Source: 20CM-2-55-15 sp964633285
Lineage (GTDB): Bacteria > Acidobacteriota > Terriglobia > 20CM-2-55-15
DNA length: 64,000 nt
Reading direction: 5' to 3'
NCBI GenBank assembly: GCA_964633285.1
Contig: CAZWGA010000010.1
Coordinates: 1 to 64,000, forward strand
Shown: positions 8,066 through 15,713 of the stretch, piece by piece
Layout of the letters: each line of letters begins with the position of its first letter
Numbering within the stretch: position 1 is the first letter of the stretch
Made by a program: the position numbers and the translations under genes
Notes under the pieces: model-generated
Databases searched by the model: none
What the model was told of the DNA's origin: nothing
The model's input: the letters and a program-made list of their open reading frames with translations, nothing else

Positions 8066-9199
8066 ATGGAGACCTCGCTTTCCCTGCGTGAACTGGCGCG
8101 CTTCCAAAGCACCAGAGAGCTCGAGAGCTCCGTTCTCTATCAGGACCTCAAACCTGAAATCGATCGCATCCTTGCCAACGTCTGGACGGAAGAATTCACA
8201 GCTCCACTCACCGGCGAGTCCCGCGATGTCATACACGCCGTCGCATGGAACATTGAGCGTGGAATCCGGCTGGATCAAATCATCCAGAACCTGATGGATC
8301 ATCCTTCACTCGCTAACGCCGATGTGTTGCTGCTGTCCGAGCTCGATTGGGGAATGGCTCGAACAGCGAATCGATTTGTGGCGCGGGAAATCGCATCGTC
8401 GTTGCACATGAACTATGCGTTTGCGCCATGTTATGTCGCTCTGAGCAAAGGGGCGGGCGTTGAGAAAGACGTTGCCGGCGAGAACAACGAATCGCTGCAC
8501 GGCAATGCACTGCTTTCCCGTTTCCCGATTCATCGGGCGCATTCCATCGCATTGCCCAACGGCAAAGACAAGATGCGCGGTGCGGAGAAACGCATCGGTT
8601 CGCAGAAAGCCGTAGTCGCCGATATCGAACATCCTTCGGGAATGTTCCGCGCGGTCTCGATACATCTGGACGCGCATTCGTCGCAACGGCATCGCTATCT
8701 CCAGATGCGCCGGATTCTCGATCATCTGGAAAAGCTGGAGCCCCGGCTTCCCGTCCTGATGGGCGGCGACTGGAACACCACAACGCATAATGCCAGCCGC
8801 GCTGTGTATTCGATCCTGGGATACTTTCGCCGCGTGCTGATGGGCATCCGGCATGTCGTGGCGAATCATTATCCCTATCCCGAACGCTGGTTCGAGCGGC
8901 GGCTTTTTCGTGAACTCGAACGGGAGGGTTATGACTATCGCGCCTTTAACAAGCCCGGCGAATGCACGCTCCACTACAACGTCCGCGATATCGCCACAAA
9001 CCTCAACATGGCCGAATGGGTCCCTCAGTGGTGCTTCTGGTTTATCAATTGGGCGTTGGAGCGCACCGGCGGATCATGCTCGATGAAGCTCGATTGGTTT
9101 GCGGGAAAAGGAATCCGGCCTCTCGCGCCCGCGAACATCATTTCCGGCCTGAAGGCGTCCGATCATGATCCGATCGTGATCGAGCTTTCCCTGCCCTGA
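8066..9199 (+). CDS. Endonuclease/exonuclease/phosphatase family hydrolase
   Basis: 377 residues of the DNase I-like fold. The segments AWNIERG (near residue 60), LLLSELDWGM, VLMGGDWNTTTHN and the final SDHDPIVIELS supply the Asn, Glu, Asp/Asn and His residues used for divalent-metal phosphodiester or phosphoester cleavage. There is no signal peptide, so it acts in the cytoplasm. Members include nucleases, inositol phosphatases and sphingomyelinases; the sequence does not choose among them. It begins 3 bases after the kinase stop and is probably cotranscribed with it, so it may be a target or effector of that kinase. Confidence 0.85.
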   Translation: METSLSLRELARFQSTRELESSVLYQDLKPEIDRILANVWTEEFTAPLTGESRDVIHAVAWNIERGIRLDQIIQNLMDHPSLANADVLLLSELDWGMARTANRFVAREIASSLHMNYAFAPCYVALSKGAGVEKDVAGENNESLHGNALLSRFPIHRAHSIALPNGKDKMRGAEKRIGSQKAVVADIEHPSGMFRAVSIHLDAHSSQRHRYLQMRRILDHLEKLEPRLPVLMGGDWNTTTHNASRAVYSILGYFRRVLMGIRHVVANHYPYPERWFERRLFRELEREGYDYRAFNKPGECTLHYNVRDIATNLNMAEWVPQWCFWFINWALERTGGSCSMKLDWFAGKGIRPLAPANIISGLKASDHDPIVIELSLP

Positions 9200-9201
9200 A
9201 A

Positions 9202-10311
9202 TCACACGTTGAATCGAATCTTTCGTAGCCACCACAATCCCGCTGCGAGTGAACCCAGGACAATCAACCAGATCAGCAGCGCCGGCCCGTAACGAAGCAG
9301 GAAGAGCGCGATGTCGAGCGCGTTTTCCCGGGCGGATTGAATGCCGTCGACCAACGCATTTTTAAGTTGCGTTCCCGAAGACGGAGCGGGCGGTTCGAGT
9401 TGTGCATGGTACTCCTCGGATAACTCGAATTGAATCGTGGCGTACTGGACCTTGTTATTCAGATCCTTCTGCTGTGCGTCCATGCGTTCAATCGATTCGC
9501 GAACCGAAGAAATCTCGCGTTCCATCTCGACAACATCTTTGAGATTCCCCGCTCGATCGCGGAGCAGACCGAGCAACCGTTGTTCGCTGTTACGTGCATT
9601 CGTCAGCCGCGCCGCGAGATCGACGTACTGGCCCGTGATGTCCGAACTGTTTTGCGACTCCTCGGTCAGTCGTCCGAGCTTTTTGAGCTCCGCGAGGCCG
9701 GAGGCCACTTGATTCGCGGGAAAGCGAAGAACAGCCGACAAGGCCCGCGCGGAACCGGGATCGGCCCGAACGGTGAGATGATCCACGTAACCCTGCGCTT
9801 GCTTCACAATGGCGTCCAGCCGCATCCGGGCCGCATCGAATTCTTTCGTGATCATCGTCACTTTGATGTTTCGGATGACCATGGGTGACGGCGCCGGGTC
9901 GGCTGGAACTTGTCGGGACGCCCCTCCGACCGCGGCCGCCGGCGCCTGAAAGGACACCTCCCTGGCGGACTCGCGCGATCGCAATAGGGACGGAACCGTA
10001 AGCGTGAACAGCACGAACAGAGCCACCAGACTGCCGGCGAATCCAAATGCCCAGCCATGACCATACGGCCACCACGTTGCTGAGGGCTTCGGGGTCACCT
10101 CGCCAAACCGGCTGGATATTCGCTCTGGCGCTTCCTCCACTTTCCACACCGACATCTGGCGGGAGACCTGTCTTGCTCCTTCGACCGAAGCCGCGCACTG
10201 TGGGCACACGTCAACATGCTTCGCGACAGTTGCAACCTCTTCGGGATGCAGCTCGCCATCCACAAATGCCATCAAGACTTCGTCGGAGACCGGATGCTCA
10301 CGCCCGCTCAT
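9202..10311 (-). CDS. Anti-sigma factor with zinc finger and DUF4349 domain
   Basis: 369 residues. The N-terminus carries a ZAS-type zinc-binding site HVDVCPQCA (HxxxCxxC, near residue 30), which typically holds an ECF sigma factor. A membrane helix follows near residues 85-105 (WAFGFAGSLVALFVLFTLTV), then a periplasmic DUF4349 domain with coiled-coil character (about 140-320), then a second membrane helix near the C-terminus. It overlaps the sigma factor gene by 4 bases, so the pair is cotranslated. The periplasmic part is probably the sensor that releases the sigma factor. Confidence 0.87.
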   Translation of the reverse strand: MSGREHPVSDEVLMAFVDGELHPEEVATVAKHVDVCPQCAASVEGARQVSRQMSVWKVEEAPERISSRFGEVTPKPSATWWPYGHGWAFGFAGSLVALFVLFTLTVPSLLRSRESAREVSFQAPAAAVGGASRQVPADPAPSPMVIRNIKVTMITKEFDAARMRLDAIVKQAQGYVDHLTVRADPGSARALSAVLRFPANQVASGLAELKKLGRLTEESQNSSDITGQYVDLAARLTNARNSEQRLLGLLRDRAGNLKDVVEMEREISSVRESIERMDAQQKDLNNKVQYATIQFELSEEYHAQLEPPAPSSGTQLKNALVDGIQSARENALDIALFLLRYGPALLIWLIVLGSLAAGLWWLRKIRFNV

Positions 10312-10856
10312 CGCGATGCCTCTCTTGCAGTTTGCGTTTCCAGCAACGCCCTCAACTCTGCGCGTGCCCGGAACAGGCGCGAACGCACGGTATTCACGGG
10401 AATCCTCAGCAGCTCCGCAATTTCCTCATAGGACAACTGTTCATATTCACGAAGCATAAGAACCTCTCGATGATCCACGTCGAGGCGGCCGAGCGCATCA
10501 CGAACCCAGATTGCTTCTTCGGAATCGCGCTCCCCGGCAACATCCTGCACTTCCACACTGGCCTTTGCCTCACGGACCCGTTTGCGCCGCTCGGTCCACA
10601 ACAGCTTTAGCGCGATCGCATAAAGCCAGGTGCGAAATGCAGCCCTCGGCTCGTACCGTTCGGTCCCGCGCAGAACAATCACGAACGTTTCCTGAGTGAG
10701 ATCTTCAGCCCGAGCGGCGTCCTCGAGTCGGCGGCGGAAGAAGGCATAGACAGGATTCCGGTAACGTTCGAACAATTCCTCGAACGCCTGCGTGGTTCCC
10801 TTCTGGAATTGCTGCATGAGTTGTTCGTCGGCCGCCATCATTGGACCTTCATCCAT
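10308..10856 (-). CDS. ECF RNA polymerase sigma factor
   Basis: 182 residues with sigma region 2 (FEELFERYRNPVYAFF to FRTWLYAIA, about 20-90) and region 4 (DHREVLMLREYEQLSYEEIA, with the helix-turn-helix VNTVRSRLFRARAEL, about 125-175). It lacks regions 1 and 3, as expected for group 4 sigma factors. It is cotranslated with the anti-sigma factor downstream. Upstream bases contain GGGAAC followed by a T-run, resembling an ECF-type -35 element, which would allow it to drive its own gene. Confidence 0.93.
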   Translation of the reverse strand: MDEGPMMAADEQLMQQFQKGTTQAFEELFERYRNPVYAFFRRRLEDAARAEDLTQETFVIVLRGTERYEPRAAFRTWLYAIALKLLWTERRKRVREAKASVEVQDVAGERDSEEAIWVRDALGRLDVDHREVLMLREYEQLSYEEIAELLRIPVNTVRSRLFRARAELRALLETQTAREASR

Positions 10857-10955
10857 GGTAATGCCCGAGTGTTCGAAAAAGTTCCCGGAGTAACGATATT
10901 ACGAGGCTGGGTGTAGAATGCCGGGCAAATCACTCAGGCTTGGAGGCTCGGAATT
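10857..10955. promoter_or_regulatory. Divergent promoter region of sigma factor and esterase
   Basis: On the plus strand TGTAGAAT (10912-10919) is an extended -10 element, followed by GGAGG (10942-10946) and the esterase ATG. On the minus strand GGGAAC (10886 down to 10881) followed by CTTTTTCG resembles an ECF -35 box about 24 nt upstream of the sigma gene start. The minus-strand call is weak because a matching -10 is not clear. Confidence 0.4.
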
Positions 10956-12050
10956 ATGAAATCCGTTTTGTATGTCGCCGTCGTTGCTTTGTTCTCTGCG
11001 CCACTGTTCGGCCAGGCGCCTGCGGTTGCGGGCAAAGGCTCAGTGGAGCACATCAAAGTGCACGGAAAGTCTCTCGAAGGAAATCTCGAAGGCGATACAC
11101 CCGATCGCGATGTCTTCATTTATCTCCCGCCCAGTTACACGGCGAAAAAGAATCAGCGGTATCCGGTGGTGTATTTACTGCATGGCTACGGACTCACGGC
11201 AGAACGATGGATGACATTCGCCAAGCTGGCTGAAAATTCCGACAAGGACATTGCCGCCGGCATGATGAAGGAAATGATTCTTGTGAATCCCGACGCTTTT
11301 ACTCTCTACAGTGGCAGCATGTACTCGACCTCTCCCACGACCGGCGATTGGGAGACCTTCATTGCCGAGGATCTTGTTTCATATGTCGATACACATTATC
11401 GAACGATTCCGAATCGCATGAGCCGCGGGCTTGGAGGACATTCGATGGGCGGCTACGGCACGATCCGCATCGGCATGAAACGGCCTGATGTTTTCTCAAG
11501 CCTCTACATCATGAGCGCCTGCTGCCTGATGAATAATCCGGGAACGCCTCCGGCAAATCGCGGCGCGGCTGCGGCGCCGGCGGATGGAGCCCGTGGCGAT
11601 GCCCCCCGTGGGCAAGGCGGGCAAGGCGGACAAGCTGGCCGCGGAGGCCAGGGTAATCGAGGCGGCGCTCGTGGAAACACGCAATCGGCATTAGCCGCGG
11701 CGTGGTCGTCCAATCCGAAAAATCCTCCGCAGTACTTCGACATGCCGACGAAAGATGGACAAGTGCAACCTGCGATCGCCGCGAAGTGGGTTGCGAATTC
11801 GCCGCTTGTGATGATCGAACAATATCTGACGAACCTGAAGAAGTATCACGCCATCATGGGCGATGTGGGAACTCAGGACAACCTGGCGGGATCAAACCGG
11901 CAAATGGAGCAGATCTTCACCGACTACGGTGTGGCTCACACGTTCGAAACTTACGAAGGGAATCATACGAACCGGGTCCCGGAGAGATTCGAATTGAAGG
12001 TGCTGCCGTTCTTCTCGAACAATTTGTCATTTGCCGTGCCGAAAAAATAG
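10956..12050 (+). CDS. Secreted esterase of the esterase D / tributyrin family
   Basis: 364 residues with a signal peptide ending near ALFGQ/APA (about residue 20). The alpha/beta-hydrolase nucleophile motif GGHSMGGYG is near residue 155; the oxyanion segment VVYLLHGYG and the C-terminal EGNHTNRV supply the other catalytic parts. A Gly/Gln/Arg-rich insertion of about 45 residues (near 200-245, rich in GGQGGQ and RGG) interrupts the fold between nucleophile and acid. It is preceded by GGAGG 9 nt before the ATG. Probably a periplasmic or extracellular acyl or feruloyl esterase; substrate not determined. Confidence 0.82.
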   Translation: MKSVLYVAVVALFSAPLFGQAPAVAGKGSVEHIKVHGKSLEGNLEGDTPDRDVFIYLPPSYTAKKNQRYPVVYLLHGYGLTAERWMTFAKLAENSDKDIAAGMMKEMILVNPDAFTLYSGSMYSTSPTTGDWETFIAEDLVSYVDTHYRTIPNRMSRGLGGHSMGGYGTIRIGMKRPDVFSSLYIMSACCLMNNPGTPPANRGAAAAPADGARGDAPRGQGGQGGQAGRGGQGNRGGARGNTQSALAAAWSSNPKNPPQYFDMPTKDGQVQPAIAAKWVANSPLVMIEQYLTNLKKYHAIMGDVGTQDNLAGSNRQMEQIFTDYGVAHTFETYEGNHTNRVPERFELKVLPFFSNNLSFAVPKK

Positions 12051-12053
12051 GGG

Positions 12054-12123
12054 AGGGACAATTCAGGGACAGACCCCAAATTCTGAAACGCAAGAATTTG
12101 GGGTCTGTCCCTGAATTGTCCCT
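12054..12123. repeat. Perfect 31-bp inverted repeat with 8-nt loop
   Basis: Arms 12054-12084 and 12093-12123 are exact reverse complements, 31 bases each, around the loop GAAACGCA. The arm begins AGGGACAATTCAGGGACAG and includes GACCCCAAATTCT. The element fills nearly the whole space between two convergent genes and overlaps the stop codon of the molybdenum enzyme by 2 bases. It probably acts as a bidirectional terminator or RNA stabiliser; the motif GGGGTCTGTCCC resembles dispersed intergenic repeats found in many genomes. Confidence 0.95.
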
Positions 12124-14536
12124 AAGCCACTCCGGCGGCCTTGAGGGCGGCCAGGACGCGCGCATCGCGGAATGGAATGCGCCGCAGACGCACACCCGTG
12201 GCATCGAAAACCGCGTTGGCGACGGCCGCGAGCGTCGGTTTGCAGATCGTTTCGCCTGCGCCGTAATGCGGCAGGTCGGGGCGATTCGGATTAGGATCTC
12301 CATTCACGAGCGCGATGTCTATTTTCGCCGGAGTGTCCCGATGAGTCAGACTCGGATGCGAGTTCCAATCCAGACTCGTTACCTTCTCTGTATCGAACTG
12401 AACTTCTTCATGCAGCGTCCGGCTCAGCGAGTGCAGCATGCCGCCCTCGATGGTGCGCTTCAACGCTTCAGGATTAATGACGAGGCCGCAATCGTGAGCG
12501 CACACGAGGCGCTTGACCCAAACGTGACCGGTCTTGCGATTCACTTCGACTTCGGCAATTTCCGCGACCACCGTCTGTCCCCTGAACGTGTACGCCATTC
12601 CCCGCCCCGTCAGAATGTCTCCCTTTGCAATCGGTTTCGGTGATGGACGGCTGTCCCAGCCATACAACTGCGAAGCGGCCTTGACGACGGCAAGCGAACG
12701 GGCGCGCTTGAAACCCGGGTCGTCGTTGGCTCTCGCATTGATCAGCTTCAAACGAAACTCGAGGGGATCGGCTTTCGCTGCCGCGGCGAGCTCGTCGATA
12801 AACGACTCTGAAGCGAACGTGACCTGCGGTCCGTTCGGATCGCGAAGATTCCCGGTCCGCAGCGGTGTTTCCCAGATCAACGGCATGCCGACAACATGCG
12901 TTGTCGTTCGCCGATTCGGAATGCCGTACATGTCGTCGGGCGTGGCCGCGCCTCCGCTCGGCGTGGTGGAGGGTCTCTTCCCCATGAGCTGCGCGATCAG
13001 CACCGTATCGGGATCGTTGTAACCGAGATGATTGTAGTCGGCGGCGATCGCGTCATAATCCACAGCCGTCAGATTGCCCTGCGCATCCAGGCTTCCACGC
13101 AACTTGAAAGCGAAGGCCGGACCCTTGCTGTCCCAGGCGGTCTCTTCATTTCTCATCCACTGAATGCGGACCGGCCGTCCGATTTCTCTGGCGAGATACG
13201 CGGCCTCGAAGCCTGCGTCGTCTGCGGCGGTGCGTCCGTAGGCCTGAGGTCCTTCCATCCACACCACTCGAACTTTGTCCCGGGGCATGTCGAGAAACCG
13301 CGCGACACCATTTCGCTGGCCGTAGGATTTCATGTCGTTCGTATAAATCGTCATCTGGCCGTTCGATGGATCCGCCAAAGCATGTGCGGGACTCAGCGCG
13401 GTGTGTCCCTGGAATGGAACATCGTACTCGGCTTCAATCGTACGGGCGGCGCCGGAGAAGGCGGCATCCGGGTTTCCCGCGACATTGGGGCGCGACGTGG
13501 ATGTCGGAGTGGCGCTTCGCATGTATTTGAAAAGATCTTCCGATGATGGAAACGGCGCTGTCGCCGGTTTTTCCCAGGTGCACTTGAGTTGCCGTGCGGC
13601 GTTGATGGCTTGCTCTTCCCTCTCGCAGACCACCGCAACGTAGTTCCCTTTGCTCACGACCTTGATGAAGCCCGGAAGGTTTCGCACGGACGATTCATCG
13701 ATGCCGGTGAGCTTCGCGCCCGCGAAAGCCGGTTTCACATTTCTGGCGTGAACCATATTCGGCAGGCGAACATCCACGGCCCACTTCAACGAGCCGTCAA
13801 CCTTTGCCGGTATGTCGTAACGCTGCGGCGACTGGCCCACCATCCTGAGTTCCTGAACGGGCTTTACTTTTGCGACGCCGGTGGTGTTGTCGATGTTGTT
13901 CGCATTCGCGGTCAGAGTGACATTGAATCGCTTGCCGCCGATCAATTCGCCATACGTCACTTTCTTTGAAGGATCGGCCTTCACGGTAATCACCGCATCG
14001 CTGACAGCAAGTTGATCCGCCGGGACCCCAAATCGCTTTGATGCCATGTCCAGCAGCACCCGGCGCGCTTCAGCCGCGACGCGGCGCATGGGCCAACCAT
14101 CGGTCTGGATGGCGTCGGAACCGCCGGACCCGCCCTGATCGACGGTAATGTTCGTTGTGCCCATGATGCACGTTGTCTTGTTGTACGCGATGTCGAGTTC
14201 ATCCGACATCATCTGGCGGAACGAGGTGCCCGTACCCTGGCCGCAGTCGGTCTTCCCCACGTAGAACGTGGCCGTGTTGTCTTCGTGGATCACGATCCAG
14301 GAGTCGAGCTGCTTATAATCAGGGTCCGGATACGGACCCACGGCCTGCGCCGCGGCTCCCTGCGCGATCGCTTCAGCAGCGCCGATACCGAATGGATTCA
14401 CGACTGCCGCAGCGCCCGCACTCACAACAAACAGCCCGGATCGTTTCAGGAAATCTCTGCGCGAAGTCGCGCCGGCCGATTGTTCGAGGATCTCTTCGAT
14501 TTGTTTCGGGATGGGGGTGAAATTCGCGCTGCTCAT
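12122..14536 (-). CDS. Molybdopterin-binding large subunit, IorB-type xanthine dehydrogenase family
   Basis: 804 residues. A Tat signal (SRRDFLKRSGLFVVSAGAAA, residues about 23-42) leads into a full xanthine-oxidase-family large subunit of the isoquinoline 1-oxidoreductase type. Segments GQGTGTSFRQ, QGHTALSPAHALADP and the C-terminal GAGETICKPTLAAVANAVF hold the cofactor contacts and the catalytic Glu. The ATG at 14536 overlaps the stop of the FeS subunit as ATGA, which decides the start over a longer frame. The enzyme should hydroxylate an aldehyde or N-heterocycle in the periplasm; no FAD subunit is nearby, so electrons likely pass to a cytochrome. Confidence 0.9.
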   Translation of the reverse strand: MSSANFTPIPKQIEEILEQSAGATSRRDFLKRSGLFVVSAGAAAVVNPFGIGAAEAIAQGAAAQAVGPYPDPDYKQLDSWIVIHEDNTATFYVGKTDCGQGTGTSFRQMMSDELDIAYNKTTCIMGTTNITVDQGGSGGSDAIQTDGWPMRRVAAEARRVLLDMASKRFGVPADQLAVSDAVITVKADPSKKVTYGELIGGKRFNVTLTANANNIDNTTGVAKVKPVQELRMVGQSPQRYDIPAKVDGSLKWAVDVRLPNMVHARNVKPAFAGAKLTGIDESSVRNLPGFIKVVSKGNYVAVVCEREEQAINAARQLKCTWEKPATAPFPSSEDLFKYMRSATPTSTSRPNVAGNPDAAFSGAARTIEAEYDVPFQGHTALSPAHALADPSNGQMTIYTNDMKSYGQRNGVARFLDMPRDKVRVVWMEGPQAYGRTAADDAGFEAAYLAREIGRPVRIQWMRNEETAWDSKGPAFAFKLRGSLDAQGNLTAVDYDAIAADYNHLGYNDPDTVLIAQLMGKRPSTTPSGGAATPDDMYGIPNRRTTTHVVGMPLIWETPLRTGNLRDPNGPQVTFASESFIDELAAAAKADPLEFRLKLINARANDDPGFKRARSLAVVKAASQLYGWDSRPSPKPIAKGDILTGRGMAYTFRGQTVVAEIAEVEVNRKTGHVWVKRLVCAHDCGLVINPEALKRTIEGGMLHSLSRTLHEEVQFDTEKVTSLDWNSHPSLTHRDTPAKIDIALVNGDPNPNRPDLPHYGAGETICKPTLAAVANAVFDATGVRLRRIPFRDARVLAALKAAGVA

Positions 14537-15030
14537 GCCACCACCTCCTTGCTCGAAGCCGATCCATTCCCGGCAATCAGTTTCACAGCGCGCTTGATCG
14601 CCGCCTGGACCCGGTAATACGTCATACATCTGCACAAGGTTCGCGCCATGCCTTCGCGAATCTGCGAATCGCTGGGATTCGGAGTTTTATCGAGCAATGC
14701 CTTCGCGGTCATGATTTGACCGTTCTGGCAGAACCCGCATTGCGGTACCTGTTCGTCGATCCAGGCCTGCTGAACAGGATGAAGCTTTCCGTTCTTCGCA
14801 ATCCCTTCGAGCGTCGTGATCTCGCTCTTTACCGAAGAAACAGATGTGACACACGATCTCGTGGCAGCGCCATTGATGATGACCGTGCAGGCGCCGCACT
14901 GTCCGAGTCCGCAGCCAAACCGGGGACCCTGCAGCTCGAGATCATTCCGCAAAACATAGAGCAGTGGTGTCGCGGGATCGACGTCCATGGTCTGGGTTTT
15001 CCCGTTCACCTTGAGTGTGATCTTGCTCAT
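14533..15030 (-). CDS. [2Fe-2S] subunit of molybdenum hydroxylase, IorA-type
   Basis: 165 residues with the plant-type ferredoxin motif FGCGLGQCGACTV plus the fourth Cys (near residues 38-60), and the second cluster motif CGFCQNGQIM with CRCMTY (about 98-140). This is the usual two-cluster small subunit that relays electrons from molybdopterin. There is no Tat signal here, so it probably crosses the membrane attached to the large subunit, which does carry one. AAGGAG lies 9 nt upstream of the ATG. It is the first gene of the two-gene operon. Confidence 0.92.
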   Translation of the reverse strand: MSKITLKVNGKTQTMDVDPATPLLYVLRNDLELQGPRFGCGLGQCGACTVIINGAATRSCVTSVSSVKSEITTLEGIAKNGKLHPVQQAWIDEQVPQCGFCQNGQIMTAKALLDKTPNPSDSQIREGMARTLCRCMTYYRVQAAIKRAVKLIAGNGSASSKEVVA

Positions 15031-15119
15031 TACCGGTTCTCCTTAACGTGATGACGATGATTCCGGTCATTATTTGTCAGAAGCATGAAGGATGTGAAGG
15101 AATTCTAGAGGAAACTTTT

Positions 15120-15611
15120 TCAGTTCTTGATGTCGAGGCCGCCCATCAGCACAGTGCCTTCGACGATGAGCTTTTTCTTGGCATCAAAGGGACGTGTGTT
15201 GTCATCAACTCCACCCATGATGGGTGTGACACGATTGACGACGGTCCATGAGCGCGGCACACGGATATCGACGCCGCCCATGATTGCAGAAACTTCGATC
15301 GTCGCCTCGTCGCCTTCCATCGTTGCATCGCGGAAATCGAGGTCGATTCCTCCCAGGATCGCCGAGGCTTTGCCGCCGCGAAATGTTCCCGAGCTATTGC
15401 GGCGATCGACACCCGACAGAAACGCCGTCGTATTGAATGAAGATTCGGACGTCATTTTCGGCTGATCCGCACCGTTGTTGTTCGGCGCATTGACCGTGAG
15501 GTAGATGATGGCGGCAACCACAAGGATAATGATGATGGGTCCCCAATTTGTAGCTCTTCTCCGCTGTGTGCCTGCCGGGGGCTGAACCTGCCCGCTTCCC
15601 TCGTTAGCCAT
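15120..15611 (-). CDS. LiaF-like membrane-anchored beta-helix protein
   Basis: 163 residues: an N-terminal low-complexity tail, one membrane helix (IIIILVVAAIIYLTV, about 25-40), then a repeating outer domain with IL/IMGGVD/GGID motifs (SAILGGIDLDF, SAIMGGVDIRV, TPIMGGVDDN, VLMGGLDIK). This matches the C-terminal domain of LiaF/VraT-type cell-envelope stress proteins. GAGGAGG lies upstream of the ATG. No LiaRS-type two-component genes are next to it, so its role here is open. The 89-bp gap before the next gene shows nothing further. Confidence 0.75.
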   Translation of the reverse strand: MANEGSGQVQPPAGTQRRRATNWGPIIIILVVAAIIYLTVNAPNNNGADQPKMTSESSFNTTAFLSGVDRRNSSGTFRGGKASAILGGIDLDFRDATMEGDEATIEVSAIMGGVDIRVPRSWTVVNRVTPIMGGVDDNTRPFDAKKKLIVEGTVLMGGLDIKN

Positions 15612-15713
15612 ATATGTGTCCCTCCTCGTGAAGCCAATTTATCTCAAGTCCAGGCGTTACAGGATTGAATATCGGCGGACAGCGGTGATCTGCCGGTAAA
15701 CAGGTGAACAACC

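Noticed and set aside
11702..12643. Plus-strand open frame of 313 codons
   Set aside because: Crosses the esterase gene, the perfect hairpin and the antisense of the molybdenum enzyme; composition is typical of a shadow frame.
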